A stretch of DNA of 64,000 bases from Brevibacterium antiquum (GCF_016107655.1 NZ_JABASX010000005.1:290239-354238); one strand, 5' to 3'; counted from the first letter of the stretch, positions 8,313-17,347 are shown. Program-made: numbers and translations. The notes: generated by a model not told the origin, from the letters alone.

Positions 8313-10456
8313 GCGCCCGCCTCGAGGACTACTTCACCGCACGAGACCGCGGTGCACTCAAGAAGCGAGGAATCACCTCGGTGGCGGATCTCTTCCGCTT
8401 CTTCCCGCGCAGATTCCTCGTGCCCGGAGAGAAGACGCCCCTGGGCGGGCTCCCGTTGGGGGAGACCGCGATTCTCCAGGCCGAGGTCATCTCCGTCGAC
8501 ACCCGGCGCATGCAGAAGCGCCGCGGCACCATCACCGATGTCATCGTCCACGACGGACAGCAGTCGATGAAGATCGCCTTCTTCAACCAGCGCTGGCTGG
8601 ACAGCCAGCTGGTGCCCGGACTCACCGTCGTCTTCGCCGGGAAGGTCGAGGAATACCGCGGGCAGCTGACCCTGAACTCGCCCACCTGGCTCAATCGGGA
8701 CGAACACGATGAGAAGTGGACCCCGGAGGACCTCAACTCCCCGTTCCCCGTCTACTCACGGGTCAAGGGCATCGCGCAGACGCGACTGTGGAAGGCCATC
8801 AAGGTTCTCCTCGATGTCGCTGACCCTGCCGAGTTCGAGGACCCGCTGCCGACCGCCATGCGAGAGAACCTCGACCTGCCCGACCTGCGCACCGCATTCA
8901 ACGACATGCATCGGCCCAGGTCAGCAGGGGCCACGGAGAAGGCCAAACAGCGTTGGAAATGGGAAGAGGCGCTTGCCCTGCAGGCGGAGTTCGTCTCCCG
9001 CAAGGCCGATTACGAAAAGCTCGAGGCCACCCCTCTGCTCAACGTCGGAGCCAGAAGCGAACGGTTCGACAACAGTCTGCCCTTCTACCTCACGGCCTCT
9101 CAGCTGCGGGTCGGAGAGGAGATCGAGGCTGACATGGGCCGGAAGACGGCGATGCATCGGCTGCTCCACGGCGACGTCGGCTCCGGCAAGACCGTCGTGG
9201 CGCTGCGGGCGATGCTCACTGCCGTCGATTCGGGAGCTCAGGCTGCGATGCTCGCGCCCACAGAAGTGCTCGCCACTCAGCATTTCCGCTCCATTGAGAG
9301 CCTCCTCGGCGATCAGATGGCGCTGAGTCCTCTGCTCTCGAGTGATGATCAGGTGCGGGTGGCGCTGCTGACGGGGTCGATGCCGGCCCGGGAACGAAAA
9401 CAGCTGGCACTCGACCTCGCCACCGGTCAGATCGACATCGTCGTCGGCACGCATGCGCTGATGTCGGATACGACGATGTTCGACAAACTGGGCCTCATCG
9501 TCGTTGACGAGCAGCATCGGTTCGGCGTCGAACAACGTGAGGCCCTCCGGGCGAAGGCCGGACTCAAGGTCCCGCACACCCTCGTGATGTCCGCGACGCC
9601 GATCCCGCGGACCGTCGCGATGACCGTCTTCGCCGATCTCGATGTCTCCACTCTCGACGAGATGCCCGCCGGCACCAAGGACATCACCACCCACGCTGTA
9701 TCACTGGGGGACCATCCGAATTGGCTGGGCCGGGTACTCCAGCTCATCGACGAGGCGGCCGAGGACGGCCGCGGCACATTCGTGGTCTTCCCGCGGATCG
9801 ACCCCTCCGACATCGAAGATCCCGAAACAGGTGAGGTGGTCGGCAGCAGAGAGGGGATTGAGGACCTGCGGGACAAGCTTCAGAACTCCGATGAGCTCGG
9901 GTCTCGTTCGATCGAGCTTCTCCATGGGCGGATGTCACCGGTGGAGAAGGACAGGACGATGGCTGCGTTCGTCTCTGGCGAGACCGACATCCTGGTCTCC
10001 ACGACCGTCGTCGAGGTGGGAGTCGACGTGCCGCGGGCGACCATGATGGTCGTCTTCGAAGCGGAGCGATTCGGTGTCGCTCAGCTCCATCAGCTGCGCG
10101 GCCGCGTCGGACGAGACGGCAGCGCAGCCATGTGCTTCCTGCTCACCCAGGCATCCGAATCCGATGAGAGCTTTGAGCGCCTGAGTGAGGTCGCTGGCAC
10201 CCTCGACGGCTTCGCCCTGGCCGAGTATGATCTCGGCACCCGGGGAGAAGGCGATGTGCTCGGAGCTTCGCAGTGGGGAGGATCGTCGCTGAAGCACCTG
10301 TCCATTCTGCGCGACGCGCCGATCGTCGAAGAGGCGAGAACCATTGCGGAGAAGATCATCTCCGTCGACCCCGATCTGAGTTCACTGCCGGCCCTGCGTA
10401 CCTTCATCAATAGAGTCCTGCCCGCCGAATCGGCTCACTTCATCGAGGCGAGCTGA
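8309..10456 (+). CDS. recG: ATP-dependent DNA helicase RecG
   Basis: Superfamily 2 helicase that remodels stalled forks and Holliday junctions. From ATG 8309, in an ATGA overlap with the DAK2 gene, the protein is 715 residues, the usual size. An N-terminal wedge/OB domain is followed by the helicase motor: Walker A GDVGSGKT near residue 290, DEQHRFGVEQREALR near 400, SATPIPRT near 427, and motif VI QLRGRVGRDG near 595. An in-frame start at 8192 would add 39 unconserved residues inside the upstream gene and was rejected. Confidence 0.96.
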   Translation: MSARLEDYFTARDRGALKKRGITSVADLFRFFPRRFLVPGEKTPLGGLPLGETAILQAEVISVDTRRMQKRRGTITDVIVHDGQQSMKIAFFNQRWLDSQLVPGLTVVFAGKVEEYRGQLTLNSPTWLNRDEHDEKWTPEDLNSPFPVYSRVKGIAQTRLWKAIKVLLDVADPAEFEDPLPTAMRENLDLPDLRTAFNDMHRPRSAGATEKAKQRWKWEEALALQAEFVSRKADYEKLEATPLLNVGARSERFDNSLPFYLTASQLRVGEEIEADMGRKTAMHRLLHGDVGSGKTVVALRAMLTAVDSGAQAAMLAPTEVLATQHFRSIESLLGDQMALSPLLSSDDQVRVALLTGSMPARERKQLALDLATGQIDIVVGTHALMSDTTMFDKLGLIVVDEQHRFGVEQREALRAKAGLKVPHTLVMSATPIPRTVAMTVFADLDVSTLDEMPAGTKDITTHAVSLGDHPNWLGRVLQLIDEAAEDGRGTFVVFPRIDPSDIEDPETGEVVGSREGIEDLRDKLQNSDELGSRSIELLHGRMSPVEKDRTMAAFVSGETDILVSTTVVEVGVDVPRATMMVVFEAERFGVAQLHQLRGRVGRDGSAAMCFLLTQASESDESFERLSEVAGTLDGFALAEYDLGTRGEGDVLGASQWGGSSLKHLSILRDAPIVEEARTIAEKIISVDPDLSSLPALRTFINRVLPAESAHFIEAS

Positions 10457-10487
10457 TGTCGGATCACCCCAATGAGGAGGAAGCGCA

Positions 10488-11282
10488 ATGAGAATCATCG
10501 CTGGTGCGTTCAAAGGGTCCAAGCTCGTCGCACCGGGCGGATCCAATACCCGCCCGACCTCAGACCGGGTCAAGGAATCCCTGTTTTCCATGCTCGACGG
10601 CTACGGGGTCCTCCAAGCCGCGAACGTCCTCGACCTCTTCGCCGGCTCCGGTGGGCTCGGGTTCGAAGCCATGTCCAGAGGTGCGGCCGAAGTCGATTTC
10701 GTCGATTCGGCCAGCGCTTCGGCTCGAGCAGTCGAGTCGAATGCCCAGAAGCTCGGAATCGATCACTCGACTCGGATCCACTCCTCGGATGTCGTCTCCT
10801 TCCTCAGCTCCCAGCGAGGTCCGGGACAGCATGCGTCGACGCAGCGGCGACCCGAAGGACACGCAGGAGGAGCGGACCCCGAACTCCACGCAAAGGGAGC
10901 GGACGACGGAGGGCGAGCATCGCTCGGCAGCGGCCTTGATGAGGTTCAGGACGGTCAGGTGTTGGAGGCCCGCAGCGATCGTGATGACGATGGGGGTCGC
11001 ATCTTCGACCTGGTGTTCATGGATCCGCCCTACCCGTTGGGGGAGGATGCCGTCACCCAGATCCTGGGTCGACTCGCTGGGCTCCTCGACATGGAATCCA
11101 TCGTTGTGGTCGAGCGGGCATCACGAGCGCCCGAACCGACGATGCCGGCCGCCCTAGAGGTCTTCCGTTCGAAGACGTTCGGTGAGACCGCACTGTACTT
11201 CGTCCAGCTCAAGGCCGAATCTGAAGAGGCAGCGGATGTCGCCAGCGGAGCAGGTGCAACGGCAGCAGACGAGTCGGCATGA
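10488..11282 (+). CDS. rsmD: 16S rRNA (guanine(966)-N2)-methyltransferase
   Basis: SAM-dependent methyltransferase acting on 16S rRNA G966. The N-terminus MRIIAGAFKGSKL, the SAM loop DLFAGSGGLGFEA (about residues 49-61) and the catalytic MDPPYPLG (near 177) identify RsmD. At 264 residues it is about 70 longer than usual: residues 110-170 form a charged, repeat-poor insert, and the C-terminus has an Ala-rich tail. A GAGGAGG ribosome-binding site precedes the ATG. The stop overlaps the next gene (ATGA at 11279). Confidence 0.93.
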   Translation: MRIIAGAFKGSKLVAPGGSNTRPTSDRVKESLFSMLDGYGVLQAANVLDLFAGSGGLGFEAMSRGAAEVDFVDSASASARAVESNAQKLGIDHSTRIHSSDVVSFLSSQRGPGQHASTQRRPEGHAGGADPELHAKGADDGGRASLGSGLDEVQDGQVLEARSDRDDDGGRIFDLVFMDPPYPLGEDAVTQILGRLAGLLDMESIVVVERASRAPEPTMPAALEVFRSKTFGETALYFVQLKAESEEAADVASGAGATAADESA

Positions 11283-11560
11283 GGTCTCACCGTCCCTGGT
11301 ACCGCACACCCTGGGTGTTCGCCGCCTGCGGGGTGGGTCTGCTGCTCCTCTGGTCGGCACTCAGGTGGCTGAGAAGTCAGTCGGAGGCTGATGCCGGTGC
11401 AGGCGGGAGCGACGCGGGCACGAACGCAGCGGACCCGGTGGGGCGCTCCGATGTGTTCTGGGCCGGGCCTTCGGACATCCTGTTCTGGGTGGCCATGGTG
11501 CTCATCGCCGTTGCAGTCGTCGTGAGGATCTGGCGGCTCGTGCGCCGCATCCGCAGCTGA
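11279..11560 (+). CDS. small two-helix membrane protein, unknown
   Basis: A 93-residue protein with two predicted membrane helices (about residues 12-28 and 66-84), separated by a Ser/Ala/Gly-rich loop with acidic residues. It has an Arg-rich C-terminus (RIWRLVRRIR) that should face the cytoplasm. The ATGA overlap with rsmD supports that it is translated. I do not recognise the family. Confidence 0.6.
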   Translation: MRSHRPWYRTPWVFAACGVGLLLLWSALRWLRSQSEADAGAGGSDAGTNAADPVGRSDVFWAGPSDILFWVAMVLIAVAVVVRIWRLVRRIRS

Positions 11561-11590
11561 AGCCCACCGCGACGGCTGAAGCCCACGGAA

Positions 11591-11633
11591 CAGCAGAGGC
11601 CCACCTGAGTTGCACACCGGAGGGCCTCTGCTG
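11591..11633. terminator. bidirectional hairpin between convergent genes
   Basis: Perfect 12-bp stem with arms 11591-11602 (CAGCAGAGGCCC) and 11622-11633. It sits between the small membrane gene and the convergent ehuA, so it can end transcripts from both sides. There is no long T-tract. Confidence 0.65.
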
Positions 11634-11635
11634 AG

Positions 11636-12454
11636 TTACTGCACGCTGGAGAGGAACGTGCGCGTGCGCTCATGCTGCGGATTGTTGAAGATCTGATCCG
11701 GCGGACCCTCTTCGAGGACCTGGCCGCCGTCGAACATCATCACCCGGTGTGAGACTTCTCGGGCGAACTGCATCTCGTGAGTGACCAGGAGCATCGTGAT
11801 GTCGGTCGTCTCTGCGATATCGCGGAGGACTCCGAGGACATCTCCCACGAGCTCCGGGTCGAGAGCCGAGGTCACCTCGTCGAGGAGGAGGATCTCCGGA
11901 CTCATCGCCAGTGCCCGTGCGATCGCCACACGCTGCTGCTGACCGCCCGACAGGCGAGTGGGATGCTCATCGGCCTTGTCTGCAAGTCCGACCTTGTCCA
12001 ACAGCGACTTCGCCTCCGTTACGGCATCGGCCTTGGATCTGCCGAGCACGTGGATGGGCGCCTCGATGATGTTCTCGAGCACCGTCATATTGGGGAAGAG
12101 GTTGAACTGCTGGAAGACCATTCCGATCCGCGTCGTCATGGCGCGGGTCGTCTTCGACGGCAGTTCGACTCGCTTGCCGTTCTTCTCCGTATGCGTCAGC
12201 GGTTCGCCGTCGACGAAGATGTAGCCGCCGGTCAGCTCCTCCAAGGTCATGACGAGGCGGAGGATCGTCGTCTTTCCCGAACCGCTGGGCCCGATCAGAG
12301 TCACACGCTCCCCGGGAGCGACGCTGAAGTTGAGGCCCTTGAGGACGGTGGTCTTGCCGAAGGACTTCTCCACGTCTTTGAACTCGATCGCCGGTGTGGC
12401 CGAGCTTGCGGGATCTGCCGTCGGAGTTGATGAGGTGTTCTCAGTAGGTGGCAA
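11636..12454 (-). CDS. ehuA: ectoine/hydroxyectoine-type ABC transporter ATP-binding protein
   Basis: Cytoplasmic ATPase of a polar-amino-acid-type importer. It shows Walker A GPSGSGKTT, the signature LSGGQQQRVAIARAL, Walker B ILLLDEVTSALDP and the switch histidine in LLVTHEM. The body begins at AIEFKDVEKSFG. The true start is uncertain: a TTG at 12454 overlapping the end of ehuD gives 272 residues and a short Ser/Thr-rich leader, and no ATG or GTG lies between it and the conserved part. It is the last gene of ehuBCDA. Assignment to ectoine is by association with the EhuB-like binding protein. Confidence 0.88.
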   Translation of the reverse strand: MPPTENTSSTPTADPASSATPAIEFKDVEKSFGKTTVLKGLNFSVAPGERVTLIGPSGSGKTTILRLVMTLEELTGGYIFVDGEPLTHTEKNGKRVELPSKTTRAMTTRIGMVFQQFNLFPNMTVLENIIEAPIHVLGRSKADAVTEAKSLLDKVGLADKADEHPTRLSGGQQQRVAIARALAMSPEILLLDEVTSALDPELVGDVLGVLRDIAETTDITMLLVTHEMQFAREVSHRVMMFDGGQVLEEGPPDQIFNNPQHERTRTFLSSVQ

Positions 12455-13100
12455 GGCGCTTGTCCAATCGTTGGATGAGCAGGGACGTCGGGTAGCTGGC
12501 GGCGAGGAAGATGAGCCCGGCCAAGGTGAAGGCCTCCGTGTAGGCGAATGTGGAACCACCGAACTGCTTCGCCGAGGTGACGAGTTCGACGACCGAGATC
12601 GCGAACAGGAACGGGGTGTCCTTGAACATGGCCACGGCGTAGTTGCCCAATGACGGGATCGTGGCGCGCAGAGCCTGCGGAAGCACGACAGCGGTGAATG
12701 TGCGCACCGGCGGCAGAGACAGAGCTGTTGCGGCCTCGTGCTGCCCAGGGGGCACGGAGTCGATGCCCGCACGGTAGCTTTCGGACATGTACGTCGAATA
12801 GTGGATGCCGATGACGATGCAGCCGACGGCAAGCGCCGGAATGCTGACCAGGCCGGGGATGTCCGAGAACGCGAAGTAGACGAACATCAGCTGCACGATC
12901 AGCGGCGTATTGCGGACGAAGGCGACGAGCAGTCTGACCAGCCAGTTGATCCAACGGGGCAGCGTGCGGATCGCAACGGCGATGAGAAGGCCCAGAATCG
13001 CGGCGATGACGGTGCCGACGACGGTGGCGATGAGTGTGTTGACGAATCCTTGGAGGAGGATCGGCAGCGCTTCGGCGGCGAATTCCCAGTTCCAGGTCAC
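12441..13100 (-). CDS. ehuD: ectoine/hydroxyectoine-type ABC transporter permease
   Basis: Inner-membrane permease of 219 residues with about five membrane helices. The cytoplasmic EAA-type loop that contacts the ATPase is visible (GQHEAATALSLPPVRTF, near residue 118). RNTPLIVQLMFVYF near residue 63 is typical of the HisMQ-type permeases that pair in Ehu and glutamine transporters. It starts with GTG in a GTGA overlap with ehuC, which indicates coupling. Subunit naming C versus D follows position and length and is less sure than the family. Confidence 0.87.
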   Translation of the reverse strand: MTWNWEFAAEALPILLQGFVNTLIATVVGTVIAAILGLLIAVAIRTLPRWINWLVRLLVAFVRNTPLIVQLMFVYFAFSDIPGLVSIPALAVGCIVIGIHYSTYMSESYRAGIDSVPPGQHEAATALSLPPVRTFTAVVLPQALRATIPSLGNYAVAMFKDTPFLFAISVVELVTSAKQFGGSTFAYTEAFTLAGLIFLAASYPTSLLIQRLDKRLATY

Positions 13101-13888
13101 AGGGCACCTCCGTATCCGACGTTCCCGGAACTCGGGCCGGAAACGGTCGTGGCACCGGCGTCGCGTTTCGATTCCGCACGAGCGTCTCGACGGGCTTCAC
13201 GTCGATCGGACCGCGAGTTCGGGCGTCTGCGTCCCAGTCGTTTTGTGGCTTGGCGTTCGAGAAGGTTCATGAGCTCCTGAATCAGCCAGGCGATGACGAA
13301 GTAGATGACGAGGCCGACGGTGAACGCGAAGACGGTGTCGCCCGTCGACTGCCGCAGTTGTTGGATCTTGTCCGTGAGGTCACTGAGCGTGATGAAGAAG
13401 ACCACTGCCGTGCCCTTGAGGAGCTGGATGAGCAGGGTCGCCAGGGACGGGATCATCAGGGCCCAGGCCTGGGGGAAGATGACGCGGATCATACGCCGAG
13501 CCGGCGAGAGGCTGAGCGCGATGGCTGCCTCCCACTGGCCGGGGTTGACCGTTTTGATCGACGATCGGACCACCTCGGCGGAGTAGGCACCGTAGTTGAG
13601 CGAGAGGGCACCGATGCCGCACATCAGGGGATCGAGTTCGACTCCGAGGAGCGGAAAGACGTAGAAGAGCCAGAAGATCTGGACGAGCAGAGATGTGCCG
13701 CGGAAGAATTCGACGACGATCCTGGCGGGGATGCGCATCCAGGCGTGAGGAGAGGTCATCGCGAGTCCGAGGATGATCGCAATGATGATGGTGCCGATCG
13801 AGCCGGCGATGGTGAGGATGAGCGTTGTCTGAATTCCCTCCCACAGCTGTGGGAGGAAATTCAGCAACGTTGTGACATTGTCAGTCAT
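13097..13888 (-). CDS. ehuC: ectoine/hydroxyectoine-type ABC transporter permease
   Basis: Second permease, 263 residues. It has the conserved FFRGTSLLVQIFWLFYV near residue 49 and the coupling loop GQWEAAIALSLSPARRM near 117. The C-terminal 40 residues are an Arg/Ser-rich cytoplasmic tail (RRRPNSRSDRRE region) that is unusual for this family. Twenty-four bases separate it from the binding-protein gene; the ribosome-binding site is weak, fitting translation coupled to the upstream gene. Confidence 0.88.
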   Translation of the reverse strand: MTDNVTTLLNFLPQLWEGIQTTLILTIAGSIGTIIIAIILGLAMTSPHAWMRIPARIVVEFFRGTSLLVQIFWLFYVFPLLGVELDPLMCGIGALSLNYGAYSAEVVRSSIKTVNPGQWEAAIALSLSPARRMIRVIFPQAWALMIPSLATLLIQLLKGTAVVFFITLSDLTDKIQQLRQSTGDTVFAFTVGLVIYFVIAWLIQELMNLLERQATKRLGRRRPNSRSDRREARRDARAESKRDAGATTVSGPSSGNVGYGGAL

Positions 13889-13912
13889 GATCGGGAGTGG
13901 CCAAGGACCGGA

Positions 13913-14794
13913 TCAGGACTTTGCTGTGGGCAATTCGCCCTTGCACAGCTGGTCGGTCGTGATCTCGCCGTCAGGGCGCTCTTCCTTCGTGAAGCCGAAG
14001 TCACCGACGACATCGAGGTACTTCTTCTCGTCGCCGACGATCTCGTCGAGCTTCTCGTTCCACTTGTCCCGAAGTTCGGTGTCATCTGTGCGGAAGACCG
14101 TGGCGCCGGCACCGATCTGCGGGACTCCCTTGATCTCCTGGACGAAGGATTCGCTGACCTCGACGCCGGCGTCCTTGTTGTTCTTGGCCATCCAGTTGAG
14201 TGAGATGGCGGTCAGTGCGAAGACATCAGCACGGCCCGTGGTCACGGCGTCCATGCCGTCCTGGGGAGTGCCGACTTCCTGGGAATTGATGCCGAGGTCC
14301 TCGGCATAGGTGGATTCAACGGCACCGGTCATGGTGGCCAGCTTGAGGCCCTTCTCCTTGACATCATCGAGGGTCTTCAGGCCGTCCTGCTTGCCCTTCT
14401 TGGTCATCAGGGCGGTGGTGTACATGAACTCAGGATTGCCGAAGGCAGCCTGTTCGCAACGATCGGGCAGGATCGACATTCCGGCGGAGATCGCGCCGAA
14501 GCGATCGGCGTTGAGACCGGGGATCAGTGAGCCGAATTCAGTGTTGACGCCCTCGACGTCGTCGACGCCGAGCTCCTTGAAGACGGCCTTCGCCATTGCC
14601 ACGGATGCTCCTTGGAGTTCGCCGTCCTTCTCGAAGCTGTATGGTGCCTCACCGGCGAAGCCGACGGAGATCTTCCCGTCATCGATGGCCTTCTGGAGAG
14701 TGCTCTTATCGGAATCGCTTCCACCGCATGCCCCCAGTGTGAGCGTCAGGGCGATGATCGAGGTCGCGGCGGCAAGCCCCTTGATGGCTTTCAT
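13913..14794 (-). CDS. ehuB: ectoine/hydroxyectoine-type substrate-binding lipoprotein
   Basis: Extracellular solute-binding protein, family 3. ATG 14794 is chosen because AAAGGGA lies a few bases upstream; an in-frame ATG at 14857 has no such site. The 293-residue protein has a signal peptide with lipobox LGAC near residue 23. The segments GEAPYSFEKDGELQG, VEGVNTEFGSLIPGL and GMSILPDRCEQAAF closely follow the EhuB pattern, where the Arg after the Asp/Glu contacts ectoine carboxylate. Ectoine or hydroxyectoine (osmoprotectant) uptake is therefore the best guess; other cyclic or betaine-like amino acids remain possible. First gene of the operon, divergent from a GntR regulator. Confidence 0.85.
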   Translation of the reverse strand: MKAIKGLAAATSIIALTLTLGACGGSDSDKSTLQKAIDDGKISVGFAGEAPYSFEKDGELQGASVAMAKAVFKELGVDDVEGVNTEFGSLIPGLNADRFGAISAGMSILPDRCEQAAFGNPEFMYTTALMTKKGKQDGLKTLDDVKEKGLKLATMTGAVESTYAEDLGINSQEVGTPQDGMDAVTTGRADVFALTAISLNWMAKNNKDAGVEVSESFVQEIKGVPQIGAGATVFRTDDTELRDKWNEKLDEIVGDEKKYLDVVGDFGFTKEERPDGEITTDQLCKGELPTAKS

Positions 14795-14882
14795 AGCTGT
14801 CCCTTTCGTTGAACGTCGACACATCTTCGTGACATGCGTCTCAGGAACACTATTCAATACTTTTGTTGTCCGGATGTCACAC

Positions 14883-14891
14883 TGTCAGACA
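14883..14891. promoter_or_regulatory. candidate GntR/FadR-type operator
   Basis: TGTCAGACA is a 9-bp palindrome with a central base and fits the loose FadR-family pattern yGTM-N-KACr. It lies between the ehuB start and the GntR gene, directly in front of the GntR -10 element, so bound regulator would block its own promoter. Inference from pattern only. Confidence 0.4.
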
Positions 14892-14897
14892 ACGTTA

Positions 14898-14903
14898 TAT
14901 GAT
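14898..14903 (+). promoter_or_regulatory. -10 hexamer for GntR gene (leaderless)
   Basis: TATGAT, six bases before ATG 14910, with TGTCAC at 14875-14880 as a weak -35 at 17 bases spacing. No ribosome-binding site is present before the ATG. Confidence 0.55.
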
Positions 14904-14909
14904 CGTGAT

Positions 14910-15671
14910 ATGCCTTCACCCCCGACTTCGGAGCTCCCCGTCCTCCGCAAGGTCATCAGATCCTCGACGATCGACCTCATCGCCGACCAGATTCGGAACG
15001 CCATCTACAGCGGCTCACTGGCGCCGGGGCAGTCCATCAACGAAGTGCGCACAGCAGAGCTCCTCGTCGTCTCCAGGCCCTCACTGCGGGAGGCTCTGCA
15101 GCGACTCGTCAGCGAAGGGGTGATGACACACGCGCCCGGCCGCGGTGTCTGGGTCAAGCGGATGACGTCTGATGACATCGATGACGTCTATGCCGTCCGA
15201 GAGGCCATCGAGGCACAGGCCGTGAAGATCGTCATCCGAGCGGGAAAGCCGATTGCCCGCATCCACCAGGCGCTGGCCAAACTCGAGCTCGCGGTCGAGG
15301 GGAACACCGCCCGCGCCATCGGCGACGCCGACCTCGACTTCCATCACTCGATCGTCGCCTGCTCCGGGTCGGTCAGGCTCAGCGACCTGATGAAGGTGTC
15401 GATGGTCCACACTCGCCTGCTCTCACTCTCCGACCCGCGTGGATATGAGGTCAGGTGCGACCTCATCGAGACACACAGAGAACTGAACGAGGCGATCGCA
15501 GACGGGAACGAAGCACGGTCCCTGGCGGTCGTGGGCAGGGTCATGGCCGGGGCCGCTGCACGACTGCACAACCCCCTGACGGAACCCGGGGCTGTCATCG
15601 TCAGGGCCGACGATCAGGACAAGCTCGTCGACGACCAGTGGTCACAGCTGAGAGATACGATGAAGGCATGA
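14910..15671 (+). CDS. GntR-family transcriptional regulator, FadR/FCD subfamily
   Basis: A 253-residue DNA-binding regulator. The N-terminal winged helix-turn-helix spans about residues 12-85, with the hallmark GSLAPGQSINEVRTAELL and SRPSLREALQRLVSEG. An all-helical FCD ligand domain follows, with the metal/ligand histidine segment DLDFHHSIVACSGS near 147 and ETHRELNEAI near 195. It is divergent from ehuBCDA, so it probably controls that importer and may sense its substrate; this is inference. The stop overlaps coaD by ATGA, an odd pairing of a regulator with a housekeeping gene. Start 14910 is supported by the leaderless promoter pattern. Confidence 0.9.
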   Translation: MPSPPTSELPVLRKVIRSSTIDLIADQIRNAIYSGSLAPGQSINEVRTAELLVVSRPSLREALQRLVSEGVMTHAPGRGVWVKRMTSDDIDDVYAVREAIEAQAVKIVIRAGKPIARIHQALAKLELAVEGNTARAIGDADLDFHHSIVACSGSVRLSDLMKVSMVHTRLLSLSDPRGYEVRCDLIETHRELNEAIADGNEARSLAVVGRVMAGAAARLHNPLTEPGAVIVRADDQDKLVDDQWSQLRDTMKA

Positions 15672-16156
15672 AGGTTGTCTGCCCCGGTTCCTATGACCCG
15701 ATCACCATGGGTCATCTCGATGTCATTGCCCGCAGCGCCCGACTCTTCGACGAGGTGGTCGTTGCCGTCGTGCACAATCCCAAGAAATCCGGACGATTCG
15801 ATCCCGAGGTCCGAGCCGATCTCATCCGCGCCTCGCTGGCCGACGATGAGCGGACCCGAGCGGCGAGGAACGTCACCATCGAGACCGTCGCCGGCGGCCT
15901 CCTCGTCGACTACTGCACCTCCATCGGAGCCCCTGCAGTGGTCAAAGGGCTGCGCTCGGGCACGGATTTCGCCTACGAGCTGCCGATGGCCCTGATGAAT
16001 AAGCATCTGAGCGAGTTGGAGACCATCTTCGTCCCCGGAAACCCCGAGTACGAACACGTTTCGTCCTCGCTCATCAAGGAAGTTCACTCCGGCGGCGGGA
16101 ACATCGAAGGTCTCGTCCCGGGCGCAGTGCTGTCGGCGCTGAACGCCAGCCGCTGA
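15668..16156 (+). CDS. coaD: phosphopantetheine adenylyltransferase
   Basis: Catalyses the penultimate step of coenzyme A synthesis. From ATG 15668 the protein is 162 residues, the normal length. The nucleotidyltransferase motif is SYDPITMGHLDVI at residues 8-20 and the C-terminal motif is VSSSLIKEV near 126, both as in CoaD. KGLRSGTDFAYELPMALMN near 86 is the pantetheine-binding part. An earlier in-frame start at 15455 lies inside the GntR gene and was rejected. Confidence 0.96.
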   Translation: MKVVCPGSYDPITMGHLDVIARSARLFDEVVVAVVHNPKKSGRFDPEVRADLIRASLADDERTRAARNVTIETVAGGLLVDYCTSIGAPAVVKGLRSGTDFAYELPMALMNKHLSELETIFVPGNPEYEHVSSSLIKEVHSGGGNIEGLVPGAVLSALNASR

Positions 16157-16159
16157 CGC

Positions 16160-17347
16160 ATGCCGATTCCCTCTTCTTCCTCTCGGGCGTGGTTCCTCGG
16201 CCTCATCTTCCACACCGTGGTCGCTCATGCCACCTACAACGGCGTGCGCGTCCTCATCTCCTACCGGACACTGGAGCTCGGCGGCAGCGGAGTCGTCCTC
16301 GGGCTCATGACCGCCTGCTATTCCCTCGTGCCGCTGCTCACAGCACTCCTCGTCGGCCGGCTCGTCGACCGCGGATACGCCACCGCTGTGCTGTGGACGG
16401 GAACGATCCTGTCGATCGTGCCCGTCGGACTCGCCGCGATGGCGCCCAACCTCGGCGTCCTCCTCATCGCCACGATGTGCCTGGGCCTGGGGCAGCTGCT
16501 GACCACCGTTGCATCGCAGGCACTGATTCCACAGAGCTTCCCCGCCTCGGCGCTGACCTCGAAGTTCGGCTACCTCACCCTCGGCGTCTCGATCGGGCAG
16601 ACGATCGGTCTGCCCGTGGCAGGTGCCATCGCCGGCGCGACGGACGGTGCCCCGCAGATCGTCAACGCCCTGTGGTTCATGACGGGCATCTCCGCGCTGA
16701 CGCTGGTCGCTGCCGTCATCGTCATGCTCCGCGGCCGGACACCGCATGTCTCCCGCGCCGAGGCGGCCAAAGGTGCCCGTACGCCCTGGTCCCTGCTCTC
16801 GATCCGGGGGATGAAGCCCGCAATCCTCGCGTCGATGACCACCCTGGCCGCGGTCGACCTGATGACGGCCTACCTGCCGCTCATCGGGCAGCAGAACGGG
16901 CTGTCGGTGACGACTGTGACCTGGCTGCTGACCGTGCGCACACTGGCCTCAGTGGTCTCGCGGCTGATCATCGGGCAGCTCACACGCAAGTGGCGCAGCC
17001 TCTCGCTACTGTGGACCGCCTCGGCGGCGGCAGGTGTCTGCATCATTCTCATCCCGGTGTTCACGCAGCCGTGGATGCTCGCGATCCTCCTGCTGATCGC
17101 GGGGTTCTGCTTCGGACTCACCCAGCCGCTGACGATGACCTGGGTCTCGACCCTGTCGGACCCGGCCAACCGGGCAGCGGTGCTGTCGATCCGCCTTGCC
17201 GGCAACCGACTCAGCCAGGTGGCGATCCCCTCGGCGGCCTCCCTGCTCACCGTCCTCGCCGGATCCGGGATCGTGTTCACGATCTCCGGGGCACTGCTCC
17301 TGGCCGCCGGTGGTGTGACCTGGCGCAACCAGCACGAGAAATGGTGA
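16160..17347 (+). CDS. major facilitator superfamily transporter
   Basis: Integral membrane carrier of 395 residues with about twelve predicted helices. It has the MFS loop 2-3 type motif GRLVDRGYATAVLW near residue 66 and a matching half-repeat in the C-terminal half (RLIIGQLTRKWRSL). It starts three bases after the coaD stop. The substrate cannot be told; drug or metabolite efflux are both possible. Confidence 0.85.
   Translation: MPIPSSSSRAWFLGLIFHTVVAHATYNGVRVLISYRTLELGGSGVVLGLMTACYSLVPLLTALLVGRLVDRGYATAVLWTGTILSIVPVGLAAMAPNLGVLLIATMCLGLGQLLTTVASQALIPQSFPASALTSKFGYLTLGVSIGQTIGLPVAGAIAGATDGAPQIVNALWFMTGISALTLVAAVIVMLRGRTPHVSRAEAAKGARTPWSLLSIRGMKPAILASMTTLAAVDLMTAYLPLIGQQNGLSVTTVTWLLTVRTLASVVSRLIIGQLTRKWRSLSLLWTASAAAGVCIILIPVFTQPWMLAILLLIAGFCFGLTQPLTMTWVSTLSDPANRAAVLSIRLAGNRLSQVAIPSAASLLTVLAGSGIVFTISGALLLAAGGVTWRNQHEKW

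Noticed and set aside
14310..14909. Long frame upstream of the GntR start
   Set aside because: It is antisense to ehuB and shows no conserved residues; the GntR domain starts at 14910.
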